Shown: positions 7,470 through 16,078, numbered from the stretch's first letter. The stretch: 38,157 nt of DNA from an uncultured Lachnospiraceae bacterium (GCA_944381615.1 CALWLT010000012.1:1-38157), one strand, 5' to 3'. Numbers and translations are program-made. Notes: generated by a model not told the origin, from the sequence alone.

Positions 7470-8437
7470 TTTTGAAAATGCTGAAAGAGGCGGACGGGTA
7501 TCTGTCCGGGCAGGAGATCTGCGGGCGGCTGAATGTTTCCCGCACGGCGGTGTGGAAAGTGATCCGCCAGCTTGAGGCGGAGGGATACCGGATCGAGGCC
7601 GTGCGCAACCGCGGCTACCGGCTGGAGAAGGGGACGGACCTGTTAAACCGTGCGGAGCTGGAGAGTTCAATCCGGACAAAGTGGGCGGGAAAGACGCTTC
7701 TTTATTTTGATGAGACGGATTCGACCAACACGGAGGCCAAGAAGGCGGCCGAGGCGGGCGCGCCGCACGGGACGCTGGCGGTGGCGGATTTTCAGTCTAT
7801 GGGAAAGGGACGCCGCGGGAGAAGCTGGGCGTCGCCGCACGGGGCCGGCGTCTGGATGAGCCTGGTGCAGCGGCCGCAGCTGCATCCGTCCTGCGCTTCG
7901 ATGCTGACGCTGGTCGCGGCGCTGGCGGTGTCCGACGGCATCCGCTCGGCCTGCGGCCTGGAGACGCGGATCAAGTGGCCCAACGACGTGGTGGCGGGCG
8001 GCCGCAAGGTCTGTGGGATCCTGACGGAGATGAGCACGGAGCTGGAGTGCATCAATTATGTGGTAACGGGCATCGGGGTTAATGTCAACAACGAAGCCTT
8101 TCCAGAGGAGATCGCGCAGGTGGCGACCTCACTGCGCATGGAGACGGGCGGGAGCGTTTCCCGGAGCCGGCTGATCGGCGCGATCCTGGAGGCCTATGAG
8201 CGCTATTATGCCCGCTTCATGGAATACCGGGATATGACGGAGCTGCTTGAGGAGTACAACGGCCGTCTGGCCAATTATCAGAACGAGGTGCGGGTGCTGG
8301 CGCCCGGCGGCGAATACACGGGGACGGCGCTGGGGATCGATAAGGCCGGGGAACTTCTGGTCAAAACCGGGGACGGCCGCACGGAGCGCGTGATCTCCGG
8401 CGAGGTGTCCGTGCGGGGGATCTACGGCTATGTATAA
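7457..8437 (+). CDS. birA: bifunctional biotin ligase / biotin operon repressor
   Basis: This enzyme attaches biotin to acceptor proteins through biotinyl-AMP and can repress biotin genes. The 326-residue protein carries an N-terminal winged helix (about 1-62, LNVSRTAVWKVIRQLEAEGY), so it is the regulatory class. The ligase core shows DSTNTEAK, the biotinyl-AMP loop GKGRRGRSW, KWPNDVVAGGRKVCGIL and GIGVNVN. A C-terminal SH3-like domain follows from about 275. The start is GTG 7457, preceded by a G-rich ribosome site. It lies in a duplicated segment, and a 13-codon reading frame from GTG 7419 ends on TGA 7458-7460, overlapping this start as GTGA. birA overlaps mutY by 8 bases. Confidence 0.93.
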   Translation: MKTEILKMLKEADGYLSGQEICGRLNVSRTAVWKVIRQLEAEGYRIEAVRNRGYRLEKGTDLLNRAELESSIRTKWAGKTLLYFDETDSTNTEAKKAAEAGAPHGTLAVADFQSMGKGRRGRSWASPHGAGVWMSLVQRPQLHPSCASMLTLVAALAVSDGIRSACGLETRIKWPNDVVAGGRKVCGILTEMSTELECINYVVTGIGVNVNNEAFPEEIAQVATSLRMETGGSVSRSRLIGAILEAYERYYARFMEYRDMTELLEEYNGRLANYQNEVRVLAPGGEYTGTALGIDKAGELLVKTGDGRTERVISGEVSVRGIYGYV

Positions 8438-9569
8438 CTGGTACGAGGGGATCCGGTGGCTGGAACGGGAGGACGCGCCGCTTGACTGCCGGGAGCGGAT
8501 CCGGGCGGCGGGCGGCCCGCTGCTCGCCTGGTATGAGAAGAACCGGCGTCCCCTTCCCTGGCGGGAAAGCCGCGATCCGTACCGCGTCTGGATCTCGGAA
8601 ATTATGCTGCAGCAGACGCGGGTGGAAGCGGTAAAGCCGTATTTTGCCCGCTTTATGGAGCGCGTTCCCGATATCCGGGCGCTGGCCGGGATCGACGAGG
8701 AGGCGCTCTTAAAGCTGTGGGAAGGGCTGGGATATTATTCGCGGGCGCGCAACCTGAAAAAGGCGGCCGCCGTTCTGTGCAGCGAATACGGCGGGGCGAT
8801 GCCGGCGTCCTATGAGGCAATCCGGGCGCTGCCCGGAATCGGCCCCTATACGGCGGGGGCCGTGGCGTCGATCGCCTTCGGCATTCCGGAACCGGCGGTG
8901 GACGGCAACGTGCTGCGGGTGCTGGCGCGGCTGTTTGCCGACGGGGAGCCGGTGGATAAACCGCCGGCCCGGAAGCGGTACGAGGAATTGCTGCGGGAGG
9001 ATCTGAGGCGGCGCGCAAAAGAAGCGGCGGACAAAAAGGCGCAGGCCTTTTTGGGGCCGGGCGATTACAATCAGGCCTGGATCGAGCTGGGAGCGATCGT
9101 CTGTCTGCCCGCCGGGCGGCCGCTGTGCGGGGAGTGTCCGCTGGAGGGCATCTGCGCGGCCAGGCGGGCGGGAAATCCGGAGCGTTATCCGCTGCGCACG
9201 CCGAAGAAACCGCGGCGGACGGAGGATCGGTGCGTGTTCCTGATTGAGTGGGAGGACCGGGCGGCGATCCGCAGGCGGGCGGCCCGCGGGCTTCTGGCGT
9301 CGCTCTATGAATTTCCGAATATAGAGGGGCATCCCGGGCCGGAGGAGGCGGTGCGAGAGCTGGGGCTTGCGGACGGGGATGTGGAGGAGATCGCAGAGCT
9401 TCCGGCCGCGACGCATGTATTTTCCCATGTGGAATGGAGGATGATCGGCTATCGCGTCCGCCTGCGGCGGCCGCTGCCGGAATTGTTTGAACTGGTAAAA
9501 AAAGAAGAAATTTTTGAAAAATATCCGCTGCCGGGCGCTTTTGCGGCGTATACAAATGTTTTAAAGTGA
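8430..9569 (+). CDS. mutY: A/G-specific adenine DNA glycosylase
   Basis: MutY removes adenine mispaired with 8-oxoguanine. The 379-residue protein has the LPWRESRDPYRVWISEIMLQQTRVE region with the catalytic Glu, the helix-hairpin-helix LPGIGPYTAGAVASIAFG and the catalytic Asp in PAVDGNVLRVL. Four iron-sulfur Cys lie in CLPAGRPLCGECPLEGIC. Their spacing is C-X7-C-X2-C-X5-C rather than the textbook X6. The C-terminal NUDIX-like 8-oxoG recognition domain covers about 265-379 (including HVFSHVEWRM). About 20 extra N-terminal residues precede the usual start of the fold. The gene overlaps birA by 8 bases and shares its transcript. Confidence 0.94.
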   Translation: MYNWYEGIRWLEREDAPLDCRERIRAAGGPLLAWYEKNRRPLPWRESRDPYRVWISEIMLQQTRVEAVKPYFARFMERVPDIRALAGIDEEALLKLWEGLGYYSRARNLKKAAAVLCSEYGGAMPASYEAIRALPGIGPYTAGAVASIAFGIPEPAVDGNVLRVLARLFADGEPVDKPPARKRYEELLREDLRRRAKEAADKKAQAFLGPGDYNQAWIELGAIVCLPAGRPLCGECPLEGICAARRAGNPERYPLRTPKKPRRTEDRCVFLIEWEDRAAIRRRAARGLLASLYEFPNIEGHPGPEEAVRELGLADGDVEEIAELPAATHVFSHVEWRMIGYRVRLRRPLPELFELVKKEEIFEKYPLPGAFAAYTNVLK

Positions 9570-9593
9570 AATAATGAGAGAAAGAGGGCCTGT

Positions 9594-10508
9594 ATGATGA
9601 AAAAAATGCTGTTTGTCCTGAATCCCCGCTCGGGCAGGGGACAGATCCGCACTAGGCTTCTGGCGATTCTGGATGTCTTTGTGAAAGCCGGCTACGAGGT
9701 TTCGGTCCATGTGACGCAGGCGCCCGGGGACGCGCGCCGCATCGTCAGGAGACGGGCCCGGGGAAAACAGCTGGTGGTAGTCAGCGGGGGAGACGGAACG
9801 CTCAATGAGGCGCTGTCGGGCCTGATGGATCTCGATGAGGACAGGAGGCCGGCGCTGGGCTATATCCCGTCCGGCTCGACGAACGATTACGCCGCCAGCC
9901 TGGGGCTTCCGCACGATATGAAGAAGGCGGCCGCGCTGGCCGTGTCGGGGACCGATTTTGCAGTGGACGCGGGCCGTTTCTGCGAGGAGCGCTATTTTGC
10001 CTATGTGGCGGCTTTCGGCGCATTTACGGAGGTTTCCTACCGGACGCCGCAGGAGACGAAAAATCTGCTGGGACATCAGGCCTACATGCTGGAGGCCGTC
10101 CGGCGCCTGACCGCGCTGAAATCGTACCGGATGCGGTTCGAGTGGGAGGGCGGCGCACTGGAGGATGAATTTCTGCTGGGCATGGTAACCAATACCGTCA
10201 GCATCGGCGGGTTTAAGGGGTTCCTGGGACGGGAAGTGGCGCTGGATGACGGGAAGTTTGAGGTGCTCTTAATCCGCCGCCCGCGCACGCCGAAGGATGT
10301 GGCCTCGATCGCCTCCTGGCTGATTACGCGGGAGGGGGAAAATGAATGCGTGAGCCGGTTTTCCACGGAGGCGCTCTCGGTTTCCTGCGCCGAGCCGGTG
10401 GACTGGACGCTGGACGGAGAGTACGGCGGCGCCAGGACGCAGGTCGCGATCCGCAACTGCAGGCAGGCCGTCAGGATTCGCCGCAGGCCGCCAAAATCCG
10501 GCAAATAA
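9594..10508 (+). CDS. DagK/YegS-type lipid kinase
   Basis: This diacylglycerol-kinase-family lipid kinase of 304 residues probably phosphorylates diacylglycerol for phospholipid recycling. The NAD-kinase-like fold shows FVLNPRSGRGQ near the start, the ATP-loop VVVSGGDGTLNEALSGL near 62-78 and LGYIPSGSTNDYAASLGLP. In the last of these, Ser replaces the more usual Thr (GTxND). The C-terminal beta-sandwich contains DDGKFEVLLIRRP and the closing DGE of WTLDGEYGG. The start ATG-ATG at 9594/9597 follows a GAGGG site. It sits just ahead of the sigma factor promoter. Confidence 0.9.
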   Translation: MMKKMLFVLNPRSGRGQIRTRLLAILDVFVKAGYEVSVHVTQAPGDARRIVRRRARGKQLVVVSGGDGTLNEALSGLMDLDEDRRPALGYIPSGSTNDYAASLGLPHDMKKAAALAVSGTDFAVDAGRFCEERYFAYVAAFGAFTEVSYRTPQETKNLLGHQAYMLEAVRRLTALKSYRMRFEWEGGALEDEFLLGMVTNTVSIGGFKGFLGREVALDDGKFEVLLIRRPRTPKDVASIASWLITREGENECVSRFSTEALSVSCAEPVDWTLDGEYGGARTQVAIRNCRQAVRIRRRPPKSGK

Positions 10509-10520
10509 TGAAGAAAGATG

Positions 10521-10549
10521 TTGAAAAACGAAAACCGATCGTTTATAAT
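10521..10549 (+). promoter_or_regulatory. sigma-A promoter for the primary sigma factor gene
   Basis: TTGAAA (10521-10526), 17 bp, and a perfect TATAAT (10544-10549) lie between the lipid kinase and the sigma factor gene. The start codon is about 58 bases downstream. Confidence 0.8.
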
Positions 10550-10607
10550 AAAAGGCCGGATATGATTTGACCTTTTCCGGACGGAAGAAAGCGAAAGGAC
10601 GTTGCTC

Positions 10608-11738
10608 GTGGAGAAAGAGAATTTTTTAGAGAAGTTAAAGAAGCTTGTAGAGCTGGCCAGAACCAAGCAGAACGCGCTTGACGTTACCGAGATCAATAAT
10701 TTTTTCATGGGCGATAACCTGCAGACCGAGCAGATGGAGCAGATCTACAGCTATCTGGAGCAGAACGGGATCGACGTGGTTCCGGAGGTCATCGATGAGG
10801 CGATGCTGGCGGACGACCGGGATTCTCTGCTTCTGAGCGATGCGGACGACGAATTTTTAAAGAATGAGGAAGAGGACATTGATCTGGACGCCATCGATCT
10901 GCTGGAGGGGATCGGGACGGAGGATCCGGTCCGGATGTATTTAAAGGAGATCGGGACGGTTCCGCTTCTGACCGCCGAGGAGGAAGTGCGCCTGGCCAAG
11001 CGGAAGGCCGAGGGCGATGTGAACGCCAAGGAGCGGCTGATCGAGGCCAATCTGCGCCTGGTGGTCAGCATTGCCAAGCGCTACACGGGCCGCGGGATGA
11101 GCTTTCTGGATCTGGTGCAGGAGGGAAACCTCGGCCTGATCAAGGGCGTGGAGAAGTTTGATTATACCAAGGGATATAAACTGAGTACATATGCGACGTG
11201 GTGGATCCGGCAGTCCGTGACGAGAGCGCTGGCCGATCAGGCCAGAACCATCCGGGTGCCCGTGCATATGGTCGAGACGATCAACAAGATGTCGAAGATG
11301 CAGCGGAAGCTGACGCTGGAGCTGGGCTACGAGCCCTCGGTGGCGGAGCTTTCCGAGGCGCTCGATATGTCGGAGGACAAGGTCATGGAGATCATGCAGA
11401 TCGCCAGAGAGCCGGCGTCGCTGGAGACGCCGATCGGCGAAGAAGATGACTCCAACCTGGGCGATTTCGTGGCGGACAGCAATGTGGTTACTCCGGAGGG
11501 CAACGTGGAATCCGTGATGCTGCGCGAGCACATCGACGCGCTGCTCGGCGATCTGAAGGAGCGGGAGCGTCAGGTTATCATGCTGCGGTTCGGCCTGGAG
11601 GACGGGCATCCGCGGACGCTGGAGGAAGTGGGCAAGGAGTTTAATGTGACCCGGGAGCGAATCCGCCAGATCGAGGCGAAGGCTCTGAGAAAGCTGAGAA
11701 ACCCGGTCAGGAGCAAGCGGATCCGGGATTTCCTTTAA
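10608..11738 (+). CDS. sigA: RNA polymerase primary sigma factor (SigA/RpoD)
   Basis: This is the housekeeping sigma-70 factor, 376 residues, without the large non-conserved region of proteobacterial RpoD. Region 1.1 is the N-terminal helical part up to about 55. Region 1.2 follows ([27 protein letters not shown]). Region 2 has [49 protein letters not shown]. Region 3 carries [19 protein letters not shown], and region 4 ends with [33 protein letters not shown] at 10608 is preferred to TTG at 10602 because AAAGGAC ends at 10600. The usual clostridial neighbour dnaG is not upstream; a lipid kinase is. A hairpin follows the stop codon. Confidence 0.96.
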   Translation: MEKENFLEKLKKLVELARTKQNALDVTEINNFFMGDNLQTEQMEQIYSYLEQNGIDVVPEVIDEAMLADDRDSLLLSDADDEFLKNEEEDIDLDAIDLLEGIGTEDPVRMYLKEIGTVPLLTAEEEVRLAKRKAEGDVNAKERLIEANLRLVVSIAKRYTGRGMSFLDLVQEGNLGLIKGVEKFDYTKGYKLSTYATWWIRQSVTRALADQARTIRVPVHMVETINKMSKMQRKLTLELGYEPSVAELSEALDMSEDKVMEIMQIAREPASLETPIGEEDDSNLGDFVADSNVVTPEGNVESVMLREHIDALLGDLKERERQVIMLRFGLEDGHPRTLEEVGKEFNVTRERIRQIEAKALRKLRNPVRSKRIRDFL

Positions 11739-11746
11739 TGAAAGAA

Positions 11747-11779
11747 GGGGATGCTGCAGGGACGGCGGCATCTCCTTTT
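11747..11779 (+). terminator. possible terminator after sigA
   Basis: GGGGATGC (11747-11754) pairs with GCATCTCC (11768-11775), 8 bp with one G-U, followed by only four T. It may attenuate rather than block transcription into queH. Confidence 0.45.
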
Positions 11780-11830
11780 CCGTATGGCGGGGCAAATCCG
11801 CGCGGAGCGGAGAACGAACAAGGAGCGGAA

Positions 11831-12577
11831 ATGCGCATGGCGGAAGAGATCAGACAGGAAGCGGCGCGCCGGGAGGAACGGGCGGCCGGAGGAAGAGAAG
11901 CGGCGCGCCGGGAAGACCAGGCGGCCAAAAGGAGCGGGGAAACGCGCAGGCGGCAGACGGCAAAGCGCAATTATCAGAAGGAGCTGGAGCGCGTGCTGGA
12001 GCCTCTTTCCAGAGAGGGCCGCGCGCCGACGCTGTTTCTTCACAGCTGCTGCGCGCCCTGCAGCAGCTATGTGCTGGAATATCTGTCGCAGTACTTTCGC
12101 ATTACCGTACATTACTACAATCCCAACATTTCCCCGCGGGAGGAATACGACGAGCGGGTGCGGGAGGTAAAGCGGCTGATTCAGGAGCTTCCGGCGCGCT
12201 ATCCCATCCGTTTTGTGGAGGGGAGCTACGAGCCGGAGCGGTTCTATGAGATGGCTAGGGGGCATGAGGCGGATCCGGAGGGAGGAGAGCGGTGCGGCCT
12301 CTGCTTTGCGCTCCGCCTCTCGGAGGCGGCCCGCCTGGCGGCCGAGGGCGGCTACGACTGGTTTACGACGACGCTCACGATCAGCCCGCTCAAGGACGCA
12401 AAACGGCTGAACGCCATCGGCGAGGAGATGGGAAAGCGCTTCGGCGTCGCGTTCCTGAATTCGGACTTTAAAAAGCGGGACGGCTATAAGCGCTCCATCG
12501 AGCTGTCGGCCCGCTATCATCTGTACCGGCAGAACTACTGCGGCTGCGTCTTTTCCCGGCGCGGGCAGGAGGAATGA
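11831..12577 (+). CDS. queH: epoxyqueuosine reductase QueH
   Basis: QueH (formerly DUF208) reduces epoxyqueuosine to queuosine in the tRNA anticodon and is the non-cobalamin alternative to QueG. The core shows HSCCAPCSSYVLEYL, HYYNPNISPREEYDER, the second Cys pair in GGERCGLCFALRL, FTTTLTISPLKDAKRLN, and a late CGC, consistent with the metal-binding Cys of the family. The first ~45 residues are a low-complexity Arg/Glu/Ala extension made by a 39-bp DNA repeat. ATG 11831 has AGGAG at 11821-11825; the open frame extends back to 11738 but without a ribosome site, and ATG 11837 is also possible. The family is usually about 200 residues, so the 248-residue length is explained by the extension. Confidence 0.9.
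   Translation: MRMAEEIRQEAARREERAAGGREAARREDQAAKRSGETRRRQTAKRNYQKELERVLEPLSREGRAPTLFLHSCCAPCSSYVLEYLSQYFRITVHYYNPNISPREEYDERVREVKRLIQELPARYPIRFVEGSYEPERFYEMARGHEADPEGGERCGLCFALRLSEAARLAAEGGYDWFTTTLTISPLKDAKRLNAIGEEMGKRFGVAFLNSDFKKRDGYKRSIELSARYHLYRQNYCGCVFSRRGQEE
11858..11913 (+). repeat. 39-bp in-frame repeat in queH N-terminus
   Basis: A 17-bp sequence (GAAGCGGCGCGCCGGGA) occurs at 11858-11874 and 11897-11913, 39 bp apart. It encodes EAARREERAAGGR then EAARREDQAAKRS. The unit keeps the frame. Confidence 0.8.
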
Positions 12578-12592
12578 AAGGAGTGGGGTGCC

Positions 12593-13264
12593 ATGTATCG
12601 TTTATGTATCTTTGATCTGGATGGAACGCTGTTAAATACCATCGGGGCGCTGACGTATGTGACGAACGAGACGCTTGCGGCGTTCGGGCTGGGGCCCGTG
12701 CCGCAGGAGGAGATGAAGCACATGGTCGGAGACGGCTACAGAAAGCAGGTGGAGCGCTCGCTGCGGTGGTGCGGAGATGAGACGCTTTTGCACTATGAGG
12801 AGGCGCTGCCGCTCTACATGGAGAATTTTTCGCGCGACTGTATGCGGGGCGTGGCCCCCTATGAGGGGATTTCGGAGCTTCTTTCCTTTCTGAAGGAGAG
12901 GGGGATCCGCATGGCGGTTTTTTCCAATAAGCCGCATGCTCAGACGGTAAAGAATATCGAGACTATCTTCGGCAGGGGGTATTTTGACGCGGTGCGCGGC
13001 GAGCAGCCCGGCACGCCGAAGAAACCGGCCCCGGACGGCGCGCTCTTAATCTGCAGGGAGCTGGGCGTTTCGCCGGAGGAATGCCTGTACCTGGGCGATA
13101 CCAACACGGACATGCGGACGGGAGCGGCGGCCGGAATGGATACGGTCGGCGTGCTGTGGGGCTTCCGGGACCGCGGGGAGCTGGAGGCGTTTCATCCCCG
13201 CTATCTGGCTGCTCATCCCTCGGAGGTCGAGGCGATTTTTCGGGCGGCGGAGAGCGGGACATGA
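12593..13264 (+). CDS. HAD phosphatase, phosphoglycolate phosphatase-like
   Basis: This HAD-superfamily hydrolase of 223 residues is of the Gph/PpaX type. The nucleophile motif is FDLDGTLLNT near residues 5-14, the Thr/Ser motif is MAVFSNKPH, the Lys lies in PGTPKKPAPDG, and the acidic motif is YLGDTNTDMRTGAAAGM. A helical cap covers about 16-85. The substrate may be phosphoglycolate or another small phosphate ester. The start follows AAAGGAG. Its stop overlaps the start of the zinc-binding lipoprotein gene (ATGA at 13261), so it is translationally coupled to a metal importer, an unusual partner. Confidence 0.88.
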   Translation: MYRLCIFDLDGTLLNTIGALTYVTNETLAAFGLGPVPQEEMKHMVGDGYRKQVERSLRWCGDETLLHYEEALPLYMENFSRDCMRGVAPYEGISELLSFLKERGIRMAVFSNKPHAQTVKNIETIFGRGYFDAVRGEQPGTPKKPAPDGALLICRELGVSPEECLYLGDTNTDMRTGAAAGMDTVGVLWGFRDRGELEAFHPRYLAAHPSEVEAIFRAAESGT

Positions 13265-14334
13265 GCCGGCGTGAAGCCGGGCCGGAAATCCGGTTTCTGC
13301 GGACAGCCGGGCCGGTAATCCGGCGTTTGCGGACAGCCGGGCCGGTTTCCCGGTATTTGCGGGCGGCCGCGCCGCTTCTGGCGGCCGCGGCGCTCTGTTT
13401 TCCGGCTTCGGGCTGCGCGCCGCGTGAGAGGGAGGCGGACGACGGGCGGCTGGATGTGGCGGTTACCCTGTTTCCCTACTATGATTTTCTGCGGGAGATT
13501 GCGGGGGATCGGATCCGGCTTACGCTGATTGTCCCGGCCGGGATGGACAGCCATTCCTTCGAGCCGACGCCGGCCGATGTGATCCGGATCCAGGACGCGG
13601 ATCTGCTGGTCTGCAACGGCGGCGTGATGGAACAGTGGGTGCTCGAGGTCGCAGATTCCTTTGAGGAGGGGACGGGCCCGGACCGGATCGTGACGATGAT
13701 GGACTACGTGGACGTGGTCGAGGAAGAGATCGTGGAAGGCATGGAGGCGGAAGAGCACGCGCATGAAGACCATGCGCACGGGGAAGAAAACCATGTCCAC
13801 GAGATCGAGTACGACGAGCACATCTGGACGTCTCCGGTCAACGCCATGCGCCTGACAGAGGCGCTGGCAGAGGCGCTGGCCGGGGCGGATCCGGCGTATG
13901 CGGACGAGTACCGGGAAAACGCAGACCGCTACTGCCGGGAGCTTCTGGAGCTGGACCGGGAGTTCCGCGGGATCGTGGCGGAGGGGAACCGCCGTCTCGT
14001 GGTGTTCGGGGATAAATTCCCCTTCCGCTATTTTTTTGAGGAGTACGGACTGGATTACCGGGCGGCGTTTACCGGGTGCAGCACGGACACGGAACCGAGC
14101 GCCCGCACCATCGCCTATCTGATTGAGACGGTGCGGGAAAACCAGATTCCCGCGGTCTATCATCTGGAGCTTTCCAGCCCGCGGGTGTCGGAGATCATCG
14201 GCGAGGAGACGGGGGCGGAAGTGCTTTTGTTTCACTCCTGCCACAACCTGACGAGAAGCCAGTTTGATTCCGGGATCACGTATCTGGAGCTGATGGAGGA
14301 AAATGCGCGGAATCTGAGAAAGGGACTGGAATAG
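13261..14334 (+). CDS. znuA: zinc-type metal ABC transporter substrate-binding lipoprotein
   Basis: This cluster A-I (ZnuA/AdcA-like) metal-binding lipoprotein of 357 residues captures Zn2+ (or Mn2+) outside the membrane. The long N-terminus contains three 10-residue repeats (AGPEIRFLRT, AGPVIRRLRT, AGPVSRYLRA), then a hydrophobic stretch and a lipobox PASGC near residues 50-54. Metal-site features are the His in DSHSFEPTPAD, a His-rich loop around 165-185 (EEHAHEDHAHGEENHVHE), DEHIWTSP and the late FHSCHNLT. The loop favours zinc over manganese. It overlaps the HAD gene by ATGA and ends directly against the ATPase start. No promoter is visible just upstream, so transcription probably starts further back. 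Confidence 0.9.
   Translation: MSRREAGPEIRFLRTAGPVIRRLRTAGPVSRYLRAAAPLLAAAALCFPASGCAPREREADDGRLDVAVTLFPYYDFLREIAGDRIRLTLIVPAGMDSHSFEPTPADVIRIQDADLLVCNGGVMEQWVLEVADSFEEGTGPDRIVTMMDYVDVVEEEIVEGMEAEEHAHEDHAHGEENHVHEIEYDEHIWTSPVNAMRLTEALAEALAGADPAYADEYRENADRYCRELLELDREFRGIVAEGNRRLVVFGDKFPFRYFFEEYGLDYRAAFTGCSTDTEPSARTIAYLIETVRENQIPAVYHLELSSPRVSEIIGEETGAEVLLFHSCHNLTRSQFDSGITYLELMEENARNLRKGLE
13276..13365 (+). repeat. 30-bp tandem repeat in znuA signal region
   Basis: Three consecutive 30-bp units start at 13276, 13306 and 13336, each opening GCCGGGCCGG. They are in frame and lengthen the cytoplasmic side of the lipoprotein signal peptide by about 30 residues. Confidence 0.9.
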
Positions 14335-15177
14335 ATGGGACTGCTTTTAAAATGCGAGCATGTGGATTTCGGGTACGAGAACCAGGACGCGGTCGTCGAC
14401 GTGAGCCTGGAGGTCCGTACGGGCGACTATATCTGCATCGTGGGGGAAAACGGCTCGGGGAAAAGCACGCTGATGAAAGGGATCCTGGGCCTTTTAAAGC
14501 CGACGGCCGGCCGCATCGAGGTGTCGGAGGAGTTAAAACGGGCCGGGATTGGATATCTGCCGCAGCAGACCGAGGCGCAGAAGGATTTTCCGGCTACGGT
14601 TTTTGAGGTGGTTCTCTCCGGCTGCCTGGGAAAACGGGGCAACCGTCCTTTCTATTCGGCAAGGGAGAAGAACGCGGCCCGGGCCAATCTGGAGCGCCTG
14701 GGGATCGCGGATCTCAGAAAAAGCTGTTTTCGCGATCTCTCCGGGGGACAGAAGCAGCGCGTCCTGATCGCGCGGGCGCTCTGCGCCACGGATCGGCTGC
14801 TGGTGCTGGACGAGCCGATCACGGGGCTGGACCCGTCCGCCATCCAGGAATTTTATCAGCTGATCCGCCATCTGAACCGGGAGGAGCAGGTCGCGATCCT
14901 CATGGTGTCCCATGATATGGCAAATATCGTGCATCAGGCGGACAAAATCCTGCATATGCGGCAGCGGCCCCTGTTTTACGGCCCGGTCAGAGAATACGTG
15001 AAAAGCCGCTGGGCCAGGGAATTCCTGGCGGGCGAAGATGCCGCGGAGGAAAAGGCCGGGAATGCCGCGGAGGAAAAAGCCGGGAACGCCACGGAAGAAA
15101 AGGCCGGGAACGCTGCAGAGGAAAAGACCGGGAACGCTGCGGGAGTTTCCGCGGACGGGAAGGAGGATGCGACATGA
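14335..15177 (+). CDS. znuC: metal ABC transporter ATP-binding protein
   Basis: This is the ATPase subunit of the zinc-type importer, 280 residues. Walker A is GENGSGKST, the Q-loop follows in GYLPQQTE, the signature is LSGGQKQR, Walker B is LLVLDEPITGLDP and the switch His is in MVSHDMAN. The first ~232 residues are the normal domain. The final ~45 residues are repeats of AEEKAGNA caused by a 24-bp DNA repeat and have no known role. ATG 14335 directly follows the znuA stop; its own stop overlaps the permease start (ATGA at 15174). Confidence 0.93.
   Translation: MGLLLKCEHVDFGYENQDAVVDVSLEVRTGDYICIVGENGSGKSTLMKGILGLLKPTAGRIEVSEELKRAGIGYLPQQTEAQKDFPATVFEVVLSGCLGKRGNRPFYSAREKNAARANLERLGIADLRKSCFRDLSGGQKQRVLIARALCATDRLLVLDEPITGLDPSAIQEFYQLIRHLNREEQVAILMVSHDMANIVHQADKILHMRQRPLFYGPVREYVKSRWAREFLAGEDAAEEKAGNAAEEKAGNATEEKAGNAAEEKTGNAAGVSADGKEDAT
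15040..15135 (+). repeat. 24-bp tandem repeat at the 3' end of znuC
   Basis: Four units at 15040, 15064, 15088 and 15112 differ by only a few bases, and a fifth is partial. Each encodes an 8-residue Ala/Glu/Lys/Gly unit. The frame is kept. Confidence 0.92.
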
Positions 15178-16073
15178 TCGGGATCGTGGCGGAAATGCTT
15201 TCGTACCCGTTTCTCGTGCGCGCGCTGATTGGCGGGATCCTGGTCTCGCTGTGCGCGTCGCTGCTGGGCGTCAGCCTGGTTTTGAAGCGCTATTCCATGA
15301 TCGGGGACGGCCTTTCTCACGTTTCCTTCGGGGCGCTTTCGGTGGCGGTGGCCGTGGGCTGGTCCCCGCTTTCGGTCTCGATCCCCGTGGTCGTGCTGGC
15401 GGCGTTCTTCCTGCTGCGCATCACGGAGAGCGGGAAGATGAAGAGCGACGCGGCGATCGCCGTGATCTCGGCCAGCGCGCTGGCAATCGGAATCATCGTG
15501 ACCTCCATGACGACGGGAATGACGACGGACGTGAGCAGCTATATGTTCGGCAGCATTCTGGCCATGAGCCGGGAAGACGTGGCGCTGGCGGCCGCCCTCT
15601 CGCTGATTGTGCTGGGACTTTTTCTTTTCTGCTATAACAAGGTGTTTGCCGTGACCTTCGACGAGAGCTTTGCCAGGGCGACCGGCGTCCGGGTTTCGCG
15701 CTACAACGTGCTGATCGCGGTGCTGACGGCGGTCACGATCGTGCTCGGCATGCGGATGATGGGGGCCATGCTGATCTCCAGCCTGATCATTTTTCCTGCC
15801 CTGACGGCGATGCAGCTTCTGAAAAGCTTTCGCGGCGTGGTGGCGGTTTCCGGCGTCCTGTCCGTCGCCGGTTTCTTTGCGGGAATGGTGCTTTCCTACG
15901 TCTATTCGACGCCGGCCGGAGCCAGCGTGGTGGTCGTGGATCTGGCGGTATTTCTGGTTTTCGTGGGAATCCGCATGGGAAGAGAGCGCAAGCGGAAAAA
16001 GGGAGAAGCCTGGCGCGCGGGAGAGAAAGACCGTAAGCGCGCGGGCAGAGAGACGCGGGCAGAGAGGCCATAA
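15174..16073 (+). CDS. znuB: metal ABC transporter permease
   Basis: This is the ABC-3 family membrane subunit of the zinc-type importer, 299 residues, with about eight hydrophobic segments. Family features are SLLGVSLVLKRYSMIGDGLSHVSFGALSVA near 25-55, ESGKMKSDAAIAVISASALAIGI and MRMMGAMLISSLIIFPALTAMQL. The last ~30 residues after VFVGIRMG are strongly basic (RERKRKKGEAWRAGEKDRKRAG). Their DNA has a 14-bp tandem pair at 16041-16068. It completes an operon with znuA and znuC through ATGA coupling. Confidence 0.93.
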   Translation: MIGIVAEMLSYPFLVRALIGGILVSLCASLLGVSLVLKRYSMIGDGLSHVSFGALSVAVAVGWSPLSVSIPVVVLAAFFLLRITESGKMKSDAAIAVISASALAIGIIVTSMTTGMTTDVSSYMFGSILAMSREDVALAAALSLIVLGLFLFCYNKVFAVTFDESFARATGVRVSRYNVLIAVLTAVTIVLGMRMMGAMLISSLIIFPALTAMQLLKSFRGVVAVSGVLSVAGFFAGMVLSYVYSTPAGASVVVVDLAVFLVFVGIRMGRERKRKKGEAWRAGEKDRKRAGRETRAERP

Positions 16074-16078
16074 ACTGC

